A program made the translations under genes and the position numbers. Shown one piece after another: positions 48,650 through 60,109 of a DNA stretch of 64,000 nucleotides. The notes under the pieces were generated by a model. It searched no databases, was not told the origin of the DNA, and worked only from the letters and a program-made list of their open reading frames with translations. How positions within the stretch are numbered: position 1 is the stretch's first letter; every line of letters starts with the position of its first letter. Origin of the DNA: Congeria kusceri (lineage: Eukaryota; Mollusca; Bivalvia; Myida; Dreissenidae); the NCBI GenBank assembly GCA_027627225.1, contig JAPFQT010000167.1, positions 176,001 through 240,000 on the forward strand. The letters run 5' to 3'.

Positions 48650-51385
48650 TTAAATCAGTAATATGTTATTCTTGCTTTTTATAATTTTAAATATAAATCG
48701 GTTATTTACATTAATTAGATCGATACTATTTATTGATTAACTAACGCCAGTCTAAGTCAAAACAAGTCATTGTTGATTTTGTTCGGTTTCATAAGACATG
48801 CTAACACGAGATGATAACATACTATTAAGCTACGAATAATCTACATAATTTATTAAATTTCGCATGTAACTGCTTACATCGTCATTTATTAAGATTTGCC
48901 GTAAATGAGATTCACACACATAATTTGGTAGCGTAATAATTCGTCTGAAACCCTGACATGACATGTTTAGTGTATACGATCTTACGACTCAAAACACTGA
49001 TAACACAACTGGCATTAGACGAGTGTTTTATCTCAAAACACAAGCTCTACTTTAGTGTAAAAAACGCAAAATGGATGTATATCAGTTGCATTGGGTGTTG
49101 TTAAAGTATGTAGAACACGAAGTGTTTCTTAGTTTCGCTCCACCTTTGTCATGTGTTCGAGTCATTATGTAATTTTCTCAACTTATTTAGCAACGACCTG
49201 GTGTCGACTAGTATATACACGCATATTATTGTTTTATCATGGAAATGTTAGCTCTTACTTTGTAACTGTCTGGAAAGGTTATCGCCATTAATTAAGCCAT
49301 TATCACGTCATCATAATTATACATGTATAGTTTGATAGATAAGGTGTCCTGAAAAGTTCAAGTAAGTTTACCGCATCATCAGTTTCTAAGCCTCGCACGA
49401 TAAACATCATACGTATCTAACACTCACATAATATTCTATTAATCATATTATGTTATGCTCATCAAACATTTAAACGGAGTGAAAATATGTCAAAATATGT
49501 CAAAGATAAACAATTGTATTTTACTTCGTCATCATTTGGTATAACGTCACATTGAAATACACAACGTTCGACAAATAACGATCAAATAAACGTCTGCTAA
49601 AATAGCGATCGTACAAGGCTACCCTTGATACAATGGGTTGTTTTCCGATCAATTCCGGTGAAGTAACAGGATAAATATTATAGTACTCTATCGACAGCAG
49701 ACAAGTTCACATGAATACTGTAACAACCTACTGGATAGAGACATAATATCTAGCATTTACTATAACAACCTTGCGTCATTCGTGACGTCAAACGAAACAA
49801 CAAGTAATGTTTTCTGCCTCGCCTGATAATGCAACGTCAGTTCTTGTTTTTCTACAGACACAGATGATCTGCAACCGTCTAAATTCATGTTGTACATCAC
49901 TCTTTATTTCCTTCTGTTAGCATAAATCTCCATGTTGTATGACTTTCAAATAATTTTACCAGAAATTTTAACAACAAAATGTTAGATGCACTGATTTTAA
50001 AGTAAGCGGTTAAAATTGCCCAGCAACATATTTTAAGTGCGCCGCCAACGTTCAATACCTCATGTGAACAAGAACTAACGCTTCTTTATAACGCTTCCAA
50101 AATGAAAGGAATAGTGATGTTTTATATGTTGTATACCAATATTTAAAATTGGACGTCACTTCCTTCTACCTTATTCAATGTGTTACAAAATTATTGGACA
50201 ACATTCGTAAATAGTCATGTATTCAAGTTAACAAAACGTTGGGTACGTCGTTACATTATACTCAACTTATCGTTGTATTTTATTACTTTGTAAAAATGTT
50301 ATATCAACACCTTAAATACTATTATATTAATTTATACTCCTACTTACCCACACAGTGACCTAATAATGCGGTGCCCGTATAAACGTGTTGATATCCGGCA
50401 GAAGATCACGTGACCGTGATATACCATCAATAGGTATTCCTACGCGCAGGATAACAACATTGTCGAGAAAGACACAGCATGAAGTCTACTTGAGATTTTC
50501 ATCGATACAAACTTTGTGTTTTCTTGTTTAACAGAGTTAAACTATAGTGAGTTATTTGTCGTCAGGTTCCATTTAACTGGTTAGCTAACAACAACTTCCT
50601 TCCAGTTGCATTCCATTCCAACACACTTGAATCTGATGCATGCGGTTCATTCTTTGTGCCAAATTGTTGATAGATTTTCTTTGGTCAACCAACAAAGCGT
50701 ATTCATCAAAGAAATAACCCTTTATATAAATTTCCCATGAAAGAAATGAAAAAGTCATCAAAGGCTACATCTGTAATTTTAACGTCTCAAAGAAACATTG
50801 TATGTTTTATTTCACTTTCTGTTACACTGTCCTCCACCCACAACTATCCGAGTAAACTGTTGAAAATTGAAAAGGGATCATTCTCATCGTTTCCATTCGA
50901 GGCAAATATTCCATACACATTTTATCTGAATCCTATTGCATAATTGATCTATAATCCATCCCAAAAAACGGAAACACTAAACATTTATTCCGATTTCACG
51001 TAGGCCCTATCTAAAACTGCAAAACACTCTGTTCTGGTTTGACTAAATTGTGTGAATTTACAAGTATGTAACTCAAAATGAATGACTTAGTTGGTGTGAC
51101 ATAATGAAACTCTTTAAAAACCAATAGAATCTGGTTTAAAACTAAACAAATTTACTACGTTATTTAAGTGTCGTACTGACATCTGCAAATAAAATTTATT
51201 AATATGTTACTTTCGCTTTTTGATAAAGGTGATTAAAAAATTGAGAACTATTTTTGTCCGGGCAGTACGCATACATGCGAGCGGGTTATTAGGTTCAAGG
51301 CCCATCTAGAATTGTTTTTAATTTAAACCTTTAATAATTGTTTGGTGTTTTTTAAATGCAATTGGATATAGAAATCAGGATAAAT
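48650..51385. other. AT-rich non-coding stretch
   Basis: No exon, RNA gene or repeat array was recognised. A CACGTGAC-containing near-palindrome sits at about 50406-50421. Confidence 0.35.
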
Positions 51386-51530
51386 AGAATACACGGTAGG
51401 TGCCGGGAAGGAGAAAGTTTATCCGGTTCGACCCGAAAACAAAAATAGGGCTCGCTAAAGCTGGCCTTATTTTCTTTTTCTAAGCCTAACCGGATAAACT
51501 TTCTCCATTCCGGCACCAACCATGTATTCT
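51386..51530. mobile_element. 145-bp hairpin (foldback) element
   Basis: Arms 51386-51428 and 51488-51530 are inverted copies of 43 bp with about four mismatches (AGAATACACGGTAGGTGCCG... against ...CACCAACCATGTATTCT). They share a perfect inner core, GAGAAAGTTTATCCGGTT. A 59-bp loop separates them. The size and structure suit a miniature inverted-repeat element. No target duplication is obvious in the AT-rich flanks. Confidence 0.75.
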
Positions 51531-52799
51531 CTATATATAATCCATATGTATATCTGTAATATAAACAAATATGTATTAAAATAGTTCAAAATGTATATGC
51601 TGACTTGCAATAGACAGAATCTATCGACACATTATTTATGAAGGACGTCTACTTAAAAATGACTTTGCCTGCGGGCTGCTGGCATGTACAACAATCATCG
51701 ATGTGTAATCAGATTAAGCGTAGTGAAATATTGGGGGAAAATGGCTGGATTTCAACCCTGATTTGTTAAGGTGTGCAAATAATTTTGAGTTATTTTTGTT
51801 ACATTGTTTTGGTTCCTGAACATTAAATATGACATATAAACCATTTAGCATTGTATTAATACGAAATTTGTCTGAATGTATTAAATAAACAGGGAAAGAA
51901 AATGCTGTTAATAACAATGTGAAATAAACATTGTTTTGAAATAAGGAAAGTAGTGTAAAACCCAGCTGAAGCACTCTCATTGTTTGGATAAAGACAATTC
52001 AAGAAGTGTAGATCCGATGTTGAACACTCAGAACATAAAATTTAAGTGTTAACGTATATAATACATCCAGAAAGTCATCCTGTTAAGACAGTGCAACAGT
52101 TAATAGAACACTTAAAAACGTCCTAGACAATTTAGTGATATTACCAAGAACGCGTCTAACTACTTTCATTAAATCGCACACTGAGTGTCAATGTTTAAGT
52201 TACCATGTGTTTAAAGGAAATGGAATCTTGCAAGATTGTAAGGCCGTACGCCGCTGCCGCCCCGCTCAAAATGATTCATCGGTGTTTCAGACGTCCGTAC
52301 GTAAACATATCCGTTGAAACCACTGGGTGTACTTTAATGACACTTCCGATCATTGTTTCTATAGTGTCCCTTTATTAAAAGTGCTCAAACTGTTCCGGTA
52401 CGCGTGTACTATACAGCAAAAACGAGTCAGACTTCATCCAACAAAATACCTACCACATGTACTTTTACATATACATATACCCTTACGTAATTACCTATTT
52501 AAAATCTATTGTTTTTTTAATTCGTATGATTATCTTTGAGATCTCAAAAGTGCGACTATTGCATGACGTTTGACCATATTATATACATAATGCATTCCAT
52601 TTTAAAAAGGAAAAGTCCCAACATTCCCAAAATACAGTCAAGGAAATCGACTTTTCATTGGTTATTTTTGATAATTTTTTCATATTTTTCTGGACTGTAT
52701 ATATGAAAAGCACAACAAAGTTGCATTTTTAGAGTATATTGACATCATTTCATTGAACTCATTATAAACAATAATCAAAACAGAGTTTCATTCAAATAA

Positions 52800-52941
52800 A
52801 TAACAGAAAAAATTAAAATCTGAATGAAAATCAATTTGACACGCCGGCATATCATTTCCAACAGTAACATTAAAATATGAATTAAATGCAAGTTGATAAG
52901 CCGGCGTATCATTTCTTACAGAAAAAGTTGAATAAAAATCA
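52800..52941. repeat. Palindrome satellite, two detached units
   Basis: Cores at 52838 (GACACGCCGGCATATC) and 52895 (GATAAGCCGGCGTATC) are exactly 57 bp apart, with the same flanks (CTGAATGAAAATCAATTT, GCAAGTT) as the main array from 54324. They are separated from it by the insert at 52942-54321. Confidence 0.9.
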
Positions 52942-53426
52942 ATAGACTCTTCATATTCCCGTTATCGAGTACTGTAGGAGTTGTCTCCCTTGATAAAGCG
53001 AATCGAGAACGAGGCTGACGATGTATTTGTTCTAATTGTCCATAAATAAAATAATGTTCAGTGGAGAAAATGTCGAATAAACTTATAAAATAGTAATTGT
53101 TTTTTCATTAAACTTGTCTCTGTTTTATTCACAAAATAATGTATGCGTGGATATGTTTCAAGAACTTAAATTATAATGCAAATAATGTAAAAATCACAAC
53201 ATAGCGAAATCTGCTAACGAAACTATGTTTGACATAATGATTATTTTATTTCGTATTCAAATCTTAATTTTGAATGATTGAAATAAGTCTATAATTGCTG
53301 AATTTATTGCAGTTTACATAATTTATTTATTAATATTCAATTAACAGAAGCAGTTTGTTTATTCCGGATCCAGTGTCGGCGTGAGTAATTATATAACAGC
53401 TTGACAGTTTATTTTATTATTATTAC

Positions 53427-53459
<33 letters not shown>

Positions 53460-54321
53460 GAAAGTGATATCCTGGAGTATGCTTTTTTGTCCATTTGAGT
53501 GAAAAAAATTGAGAATTCTACCGAGTTAACCAGAATTGAGCAAATACGAATGTACTTTATACTCTCTAATAAAATAGAGAACCAAAACAAACAAAACATA
53601 TGACTAAAATGAATAAAACATCATTAATTAATATCAAAACGCTAAAAAGCAGTGTTAAGTATCGTTATATGTCTAAAACTTTGTGAACGAACACATGTCA
53701 ATACATTATCATGAGTTCAAGCAAACGATCGGCATAATTGCCAATACAATTATACTTTTGTATTAAATAAAGTGTTGTTGTTTTTATAATGATAGCTATT
53801 TCACTTGTTATCAAATAGATTCATGAAGTCAGTGGCATAGCTGCCGAGACAATGACCCGTGTATTACTTTACTAATTGATATGCACTTTGATTATTTAAT
53901 TGTGCCACATGTTATTTTAAAATTAGGACCTTCATAATATATATACACATTGTGATCATGTGTTTCTACAAGATTATGATCTTATAATTGATTAGTCCAG
54001 GTTTGAACAATACGAAGTCTGTCAGTCTCAGAGAAAGTACCTAAGTGTAAATTGCTTTTTTTTCCATTATTAGCGACGATATACTAATTAAACTGACACT
54101 CTTTTATCATATATCATAATTAAATTATTTACCATGTCATTTCTGGTTTTTTAAGAAATAAACTGGGTGAATATTTTTAACATTTTAAAAGTAATAAACT
54201 GTAAATAACCGCTATTCAACCAGTTAACCACTATCAATACATCGCGATCCTCGTTTTCGATTCGCCGATAAATAATTGTGTCATGATAATCGCTAAAAAT
54301 GGGAATGTGAAACTCGTCTAT
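52942..54321. mobile_element. 1.38-kb insert with long inverted termini inside the satellite
   Basis: The left end (ATAGACTCTTCATATTCCCG... to about 53030) and the reverse complement of the right end (ATAGACGAGTTTCACATTCCC... to about 54235) align for roughly 85 bp. The best match is GCGAATCGAGAACGAGG against GCGAATCGAAAACGAGG. The flanking satellite units rejoin when the insert is removed. The target duplication is very short (TA or AT, not resolvable here). The interior is AT-rich, holds an (ATT)n run at 53412-53460 and has no transposase frame, so this would be a non-autonomous DNA transposon. Confidence 0.65.
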
Positions 54322-54323
54322 TT

Positions 54324-56240
54324 GATAGGCCGGCTTATCATTTTTAACATACAAATTCAAATATGAATTAAAAAGCAAGTTAATAAGCCAGCGTATCATT
54401 TTTTACAGAACAATTAAAGTTTGAATGAAATTCAATTTGATACGCCGGCGTATCATTCCCTACCGAAACATTCAAATTCAAATGAAAATCTATTTGATAA
54501 GCCAGTGTATCATTTCTTACAGAAAAATTAAAATCAGAATGAATATTAATTTGATACGTCGGCGTATCATTTCAAACAGTAAAATTCAAGCATAAATAAA
54601 AAGCAAGTTGATTAGCGGGCGTATCATTTCTTACAGAAAAAAACTGAATAAAAATCAATTTCATACGCCGGCGAATCATTTTTAACAGAACAATTAAAAT
54701 CTGAATGAAAATCAATTTCATACGCCGGCGTATCATTTTTGACAGAAAAATTCAAATAAGAATGAAAAATATGTTGATATGCCGGCGTATAATTTTTTAC
54801 AGAAAAAATAAAGTTTGAATGAAATTCAATTTGATACTCCGGCGAATCATTTCCTACCGAAATATTCAAATTCAAATGAAAATCTATTTGATAAGCCAGA
54901 GTATCATTTCTTCCACACACAAAAAAAAAATCTGAATGAAAATCAATTTGATACGGCGTCGTATCATTTCCCAAAGTAAAATTCAAAAATGAATAAAAGG
55001 CAAGTTGATAAGCCGGCGTATCAGTTCTTACATAAAAAATATGAATACAAATCAATTTGATTCCCCGGCGTATCAGTTTTAACAGAAACATTCACATTTG
55101 AATGAAAAAGCAAGTTGATAAACCGGCGTATCATTTCTAACAGTAACATTCAAATATGAATAAAAAGCAAGTTGATAAGCCGGCGTATCATTTCTTACAG
55201 AAAGTTTTGAATACCAGTCAATTGAAATGCCGGCTTATCATGTTTTATTCAAATTCAAATGAAAATCTATTTGATAAGCCAGCGTATCATTTCTTACAGA
55301 AAAATTAAAATCTGAATAAAAATCAATTTGATACGCCGCCGTATCATTTCCAACAGTAAAATTGAAACATAAACGAAAAGCAAGTTGATAAGTCAGCGTA
55401 TCATTTCTTACCGACAATTTTGACTAAAAATAAATTAGATACGCCGGCGTATCATTTTTGAAAGAAAAAATCAAATATGAATATTAAACACAGATGATAA
55501 GCCGGCGTATCATTGTTTACAGACAAATAAAGTTAGAATGAAATTCAATTTGATACGCCGGCGTATCATTTCCTACCGAAACATTCAAATTCAAATGAAA
55601 ATCTATTTGATAAGCCAGCGTATCATTTCTTACAGAAAAATTAAATCTGAATGAAAATCAATTTGATACGGCGGCTTATCATTTCCAACAGTATAATTCA
55701 AAAAATGAATGAAAGGCAAGTTGATAAGCCAGCGTATCATTTCTTACATAAAGATATGAATACCAATCAATTTGATACACCGGCGTATCCTTTTTTAACA
55801 GAAAAATTCAAATCGGAACGAAAAAGCAAGTTGATCAGCCGGCGTATCATTTCTTACAGACAAATTAAAGTTTGAATGAAAATCAAGTTGATACGCCGGC
55901 GTATCATCTCTTACAAAAAACATTATAATCTGAAGTATATCAAGTTAATACGCCAGCGTATCATTTCTTACAGAAAATTCAAATTTTCAATGGAAATCAA
56001 TTTAATAAGCCGGCGTATTATTTCTGACAGAAACATTCAAATTTCAATTGATATCAAGTTGATAAGGTTACGTATCAATTCCTACAGAAAAATCAGAATT
56101 TCAATTCATATCAATTTGATAAACAAGTGTATAATTTCCTACAGAAAAATCAGAATTTCCATTGAAATCAAACTGATAACCTGGCATATCATTTCCGACA
56201 TAAAAAATTTAAATCAAGTTTACAAGCCGGCATATCATTT
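54324..56240. repeat. 57-bp palindrome-centred satellite, about 35 units
   Basis: Core starts include 54324, 54382, 54439, 54496, 54553, 54610, 54662, 54719, 54776, 54833, 54890 and so on to 56175 and about 56220. Most spacings are exactly 57 bp; a minority class is 49-52. The best cores are the perfect 16-bp palindrome GATACGCCGGCGTATC; a second class has GATAAGCC(A/G)GCGTATC. Arms are AT-rich: ..TTTCTTACAGAAAAATT, AAATCTGAATGAAAATCAA. Because 57 is 19 codons, long frames open on both strands (54624-55091 minus, 55876-56358 plus) as a by-product. The copies become more diverged from about 55950 to the right edge. Confidence 0.95.
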
Positions 56241-56600
56241 CTTCAAAATTATAACAAATGGAACTAGCATCTTAACAGTTATGCTCCGAATAACAGTAAA
56301 CAATACTAAAATTGCTCTGCTTGCAGAACAAGCATTCCATTATTTATATTCTGAATAACAGAAAAGCAAACGAAAAGTGTTCCGTTGCAATACAAAAAAT
56401 CTTGAAATTTGTATTTTTAATTACAGAAAACCAAACAGAAATGTTTCCGCTGGCGGTACAACCATCCCAATACATTTATATTTGTATTTATATACTGAAT
56501 TACAAAAAAAACATAATTGTTCGGCGGACGATACAAGCATAAATAAAATTATATTCTGACTAATACAAAAGAAAAACACTTTAAAGGAACAAGACGATGC
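56241..56600. repeat. Degenerate repeats of about 90 bp at the satellite edge
   Basis: Three loose units share TATATTCTGAATAACAGAAA-like, AAACGAAA.TGTTCCG-like and CGGTACAA / CGATACAAGCAT-like blocks (near 56345, 56420 and 56495). They may be very old satellite relatives, since CAGAAAA and TCTGAAT also occur in the 57-bp unit. Confidence 0.4.
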
Positions 56601-56639
56601 TTCCAGTTGGTGCTGGACAACCCGTTTGAATTATTCCAA

Positions 56640-57372
56640 AGTCCAAATTCGGAAAAGTGAGGTTGGATGATATGGGTGGATTAGGAGTGGTCATAAACAA
56701 CAACTGTGAAAGTATCAAAGTGATGAAGTAAGCTGTGTTCGAGCTAGACGAAACAGTCAAATCTAGTACAAATCACACGGACGGATTCACTGAACGATGG
56801 AAAGGGCAATCGCTATATAACATCAAGATGCCAAGGGCGTAATAAACAGGTGCTGTCACTATCAGGTGACGTAATTATGCCCAGGAATGTTCTTTTGCAA
56901 GTGAGACATTGACACCCATATGACCAATATGGCTGCTCTGGAAACAATTATGAAAAGCTTCAACGAAAATTTAAAAAAAGTTAAAACAGGGGCATAAATC
57001 TGTCCAAAAACAAGAAAGAGTTATAGGGTTGTTTTCCCTGGTGGAGACGTTGATAGTTAAGATGTATATTAAGTTTCCAGTAAATAACTTTGAAAGTATT
57101 CAAGATATTGGACTTCATAAAAAACTTTAACAAACATGTCTAAGTCAAAAAAGGGACATAAATCTGTCAAAAAACAAAACAGAGTTATGGGGGTTGCTTT
57201 TCCCTGGTGGAGACATTGATAGTAAAGAAAGGTTCGTAGTTTCCATTACTAGTAAATAACTTTGACAGTAAACAAGATATTGGATAAAAACATTGACCTT
57301 GGCCGGACGGATTTACGGACGGACAGACAGTTCAATTTTAATATGCCCTCATTTGGGGGCATAAATATAACA
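56640..57372 (+). repeat. Dispersed tandem element, opposite copy of 1190-1860
   Basis: It contains GTGAGGTTGGATGATATGGG (56659), then GGGGCATAAATCTGTCCAAA units at about 56990 and 57163 (period 173) with TTTTCCCTGGTGGAGAC blocks. It ends in a GGACGGATTTACGGACGGAC tract and ATGCCCTCATTTGGGGGCAT, an inverted terminal motif. Family membership with 1190-1860 is shown by the reverse-complement match of the CACCCATATCACTCAACC block. Confidence 0.75.
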
Positions 57373-57729
57373 TTTGTAATTATACATTATGATAAAGCGT
57401 TTGTAACTGCAATACAACAGACACGGAAACAATCAATGTATATACAACTACTGTAGTTCAGATATTTGTAAACATAAAAGTGCTCAGGTTTAGAAAAAAA
57501 AATATTTGTAGCAAATGAAAACAAGTCCATGGCAGCTTTGGTCAGATCCATCTTCACAACTGGTCTTGAATTTTGATCCGCTAGGACACAGCTGATGCCA
57601 TAAAAACTCTGGGTAGAACAGTCTCCTGTATTGAAATATATTAAATTGATACATTACAACTAGATAAGTGTCCATTTTTAGGAATATATAGCTACTGATA
57701 GTTTGAATAAATAATTTGAACAATCTTTG

Positions 57730-58208
57730 TAGAGGACCACTATATGATGTTACATACCAAATAAGAAATATCTGGGCCTTGCGGTTTCTGAGGAGAGGAC
57801 TTTTAAAGTCATTTTGCTATTTAAGTGTATATAAATCATGTAATCCCCTCGGCATGGCCAGTTTTGACCTTAGGGGCATAAATTAAGCACCATTTGTCGA
57901 GGACCACTATAGGATGTTACATACCTTGCGGCTCCAGAGTAAAAGATTTTTTAAGTTTACACTTTTTAAATATATTTTTAGCTCTGGTTACCTACATATG
58001 TAGCGAACCGTAACGATTTTAACAACTTTGACAGAGGGTCACCCAATCATGGCAATGATAATTCCTGTGAAGTTTGGTAAAAATGTGCCTAGTGGTATAG
58101 GAGGAGATGTCGTTTGAATGAAAAGTTGACGACGCACGCACGCACGCACACAGGGACAAAGTGCGATCGCAAAAGTTCACCATGAACACTTTGTGCTCAG
58201 GTGAGCTT
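57730..58208 (+). mobile_element. Hairpin-ended bivalve-type repeat, copy 1
   Basis: Two GAGGACCACTATA.GATGTTACATACC blocks (57732 and 57899) are followed by a GAGGGTCACCCAATCATGGC block, a CGACGCACGCACGCACGCAC tract and a terminal 36-bp imperfect hairpin at 58173-58208 (AAGTTCACCATGAACACtttGTGCTCAGGTGAGCTT). I recognise this terminal sequence as common in bivalve genomes. That is recollection, not a search result. Confidence 0.65.
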
Positions 58209-58748
58209 ACCTGAGTCTAATGAATCATAATAGTTTGTAAAACTTTAAAAGCATGCTCGGAGTTGAAGCAAACGTTGACAACAGACGTCAATGATGGACC
58301 ACTGACAACCATGTTTTTAGCGATTCCAAATACTTTAAAGGAATTTGAAAGATTAAAGTCGCCCATGAAACAGTTTGTGTGTATTTTTTTTTTAAATACT
58401 GGCAGTAACTGCCAGTGGTTATATATTTTTTTCATTAAAGCCATAATTGTAAGTAAAACTACTCCCCTGGCAGCCATTTTTTTTGCTGTTTTTAACTCAT
58501 ACTAAATTGAAGGAATTTGATAGAGCGTCACCAAAGAAACAATTCTGTGAAATTAATTCGAAATCTAACTAGTGTTTACCCACAAGAAGATATTTTAAGT
58601 TTTCAATATAGCGACATAAGGAAAAAGGTCCCTACTCCTAGCAGACATGATTTTAACGTATCAAAATTATTTGAAAAGTAACCAAAGGAACATTAATGTT
58701 GGGTGAAATTATTTCGAAATCCAACCAGTGGTTACTCACAAGAAGATA

Positions 58749-59719
58749 CAGTGTACTCCCCTTAAAACCGAACTCTCGATTAACCGGAATTCTCTGAAAA
58801 CCGAACACACGCTCAGGTCCCGTTTTGTCGCCTATATGTTTAATGTGCGAAAACCCTCGATATACCGGAACCTCTGTATTCCGCATATCGATCAGCAGGA
58901 GCGGTACATTGCTTTGTTGCGGAATACAAATTGAACTCCGTAAACCGAACATGTTTGACAATCTGATGTTATCGATTATCTTTAGCGCGCGATTGTCTTG
59001 CCGCAGGGTGATTGCAAGCTTAATCCGATAATTAGGGGCAACCGTTCGACATCATATCAGGACTCCAGATAAAGGTGTTTAGTCGCTAAATAAATGGGTC
59101 ATGCCTATAAAGTGTGAACAACAAACAGTAAATTAGACTGTTTTGATCTGATTATAAAATATTTAACCATTGTACAAACAATTTATATAACTCAGATAAT
59201 AACTATTTATGATGTAATGATCATTAATGATTACTTTAATTAAAACATAATTTGATTGATGTTGGTCTTTGATTGATGTTGGTTGACTTAACTCTCTATC
59301 AAAGCAATCAAAGCAATGTTGAGCAGAACCAGTTTTTTTGAAAGAAATTATAGAGTATTAATGCTCGATCTTACTTACGAATTATCATTCTTCTGCAAAG
59401 TTAGTACAATGTTAAAATGCCTGAGCCACCTTCTAAACGTCGACGGGTTGAATTATCTCTCGAAAATAAAATAAAATTGATCAGTGATGCAGAATCTATC
59501 CCCAAACCCTCACTTTAGGTTCTGTTATAATAATGCGTTACGTTTTCAGTTAGTACTGTCATAAAATGCCGTAGTTGAATAAATCTGAATAAAACGAATA
59601 AATTAATTAAATTTATATGCATTATTGTTTTTTGTCTCCAACCCTCAGTAAACCGGAACTCCCTAAAACCGAAAATTTGGTCCGGTCCGGTCGGTGTTCG
59701 GTATAGAGGGAGTACACTG
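58749..59719 (+). mobile_element. Deleted Tigger/pogo-type DNA transposon
   Basis: Perfect 12-bp inverted ends CAGTGTACTCCC / GGGAGTACACTG are flanked by TA on both sides (58747-58748, 59720-59721), the target duplication of Tc1/mariner-pogo elements. Further inside, the ends stay imperfectly inverted, with CCGAACAC and AACCGGAA(C/T)T motifs. At 59417-59518 a 33-codon frame reads MPEPPSKRRRVELSLENKIK then LISDAESIP. This is the start of a CENP-B/Tigger transposase helix-turn-helix, after which the rest of the gene is missing. At 971 bp it is a non-autonomous deletion derivative, nested in the hairpin-ended repeat. Confidence 0.85.
59417..59518 (+). pseudogene. Truncated CENP-B-like transposase start
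   Basis: Only the first 33 codons remain. The KRRRVELSLENKIKLI text matches the basic start and first helix of the CENP-B N-terminal DNA-binding domain shared by Tigger/pogo transposases. The frame ends at TAG (59516-59518), after which the element's 3' non-coding end follows. Confidence 0.75.
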
Positions 59720-60109
59720 TACATGTATTTAAAGTTTTCAATATAGCGATATAAGGCAAAGGGTCCCTACCCATAGCAGACATGTTTTTTAACGTATCAA
59801 AATAATTTGTAGTCTTTTAGCAGAGGGTCACCTAAGGAACATTTGCGTGAAATTATTTCAAAATCCAAAAAGTGGTTTCTGACAAGAAGATTTTATTTTA
59901 TTTTTAAATAGCGATATAAGAAAAAAGGCCATGTTTTTTGACGAATCAAAGACAAATTCATGCCAAGTTTGGTTAATTAATTTCCATCAAGTGGTTTCAG
60001 AGGATAATATTTTTTAAGTAAATTGTTGACGGCATACGACGACGACGGAAATGACTGACCAGAATAGCTCACCTTTGAGCACTTTGTGCTCAGGTGAGCT
60101 CAAAAGATG

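Larger units (their letters stand above)
58216..60100 (+). mobile_element. Hairpin-ended bivalve-type repeat, copy 2, split by a Tigger-type element
   Basis: Internal units of about 160 bp (..GCAGACATGTTTTTTAACGT.., ..GAGGGTCACCTAAGGAACAT.., ..AGTGG(T)TTCTGACAAGAAGAT..) occur on both sides of the insert at 58749-59719: about 58490 and 58640 on the left, 59770 and 59920 on the right. The end is a near-perfect 35-bp hairpin at 60066-60100: AGCTCACCTTTGAGCACtttGTGCTCAGGTGAGCT. Non-coding. Confidence 0.7.

Noticed and set aside
54624..55091. 155-codon repeat protein on the minus strand
   Set aside because: The frame exists because the 57-bp satellite period is a multiple of three. Units of 49-52 bp break it and the other strand is equally open.
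54324..56240. CRISPR-like array of palindromic repeats
   Set aside because: The sequences between cores are homologous to one another, not unique spacers. The genome is eukaryotic and no cas-like gene is present.
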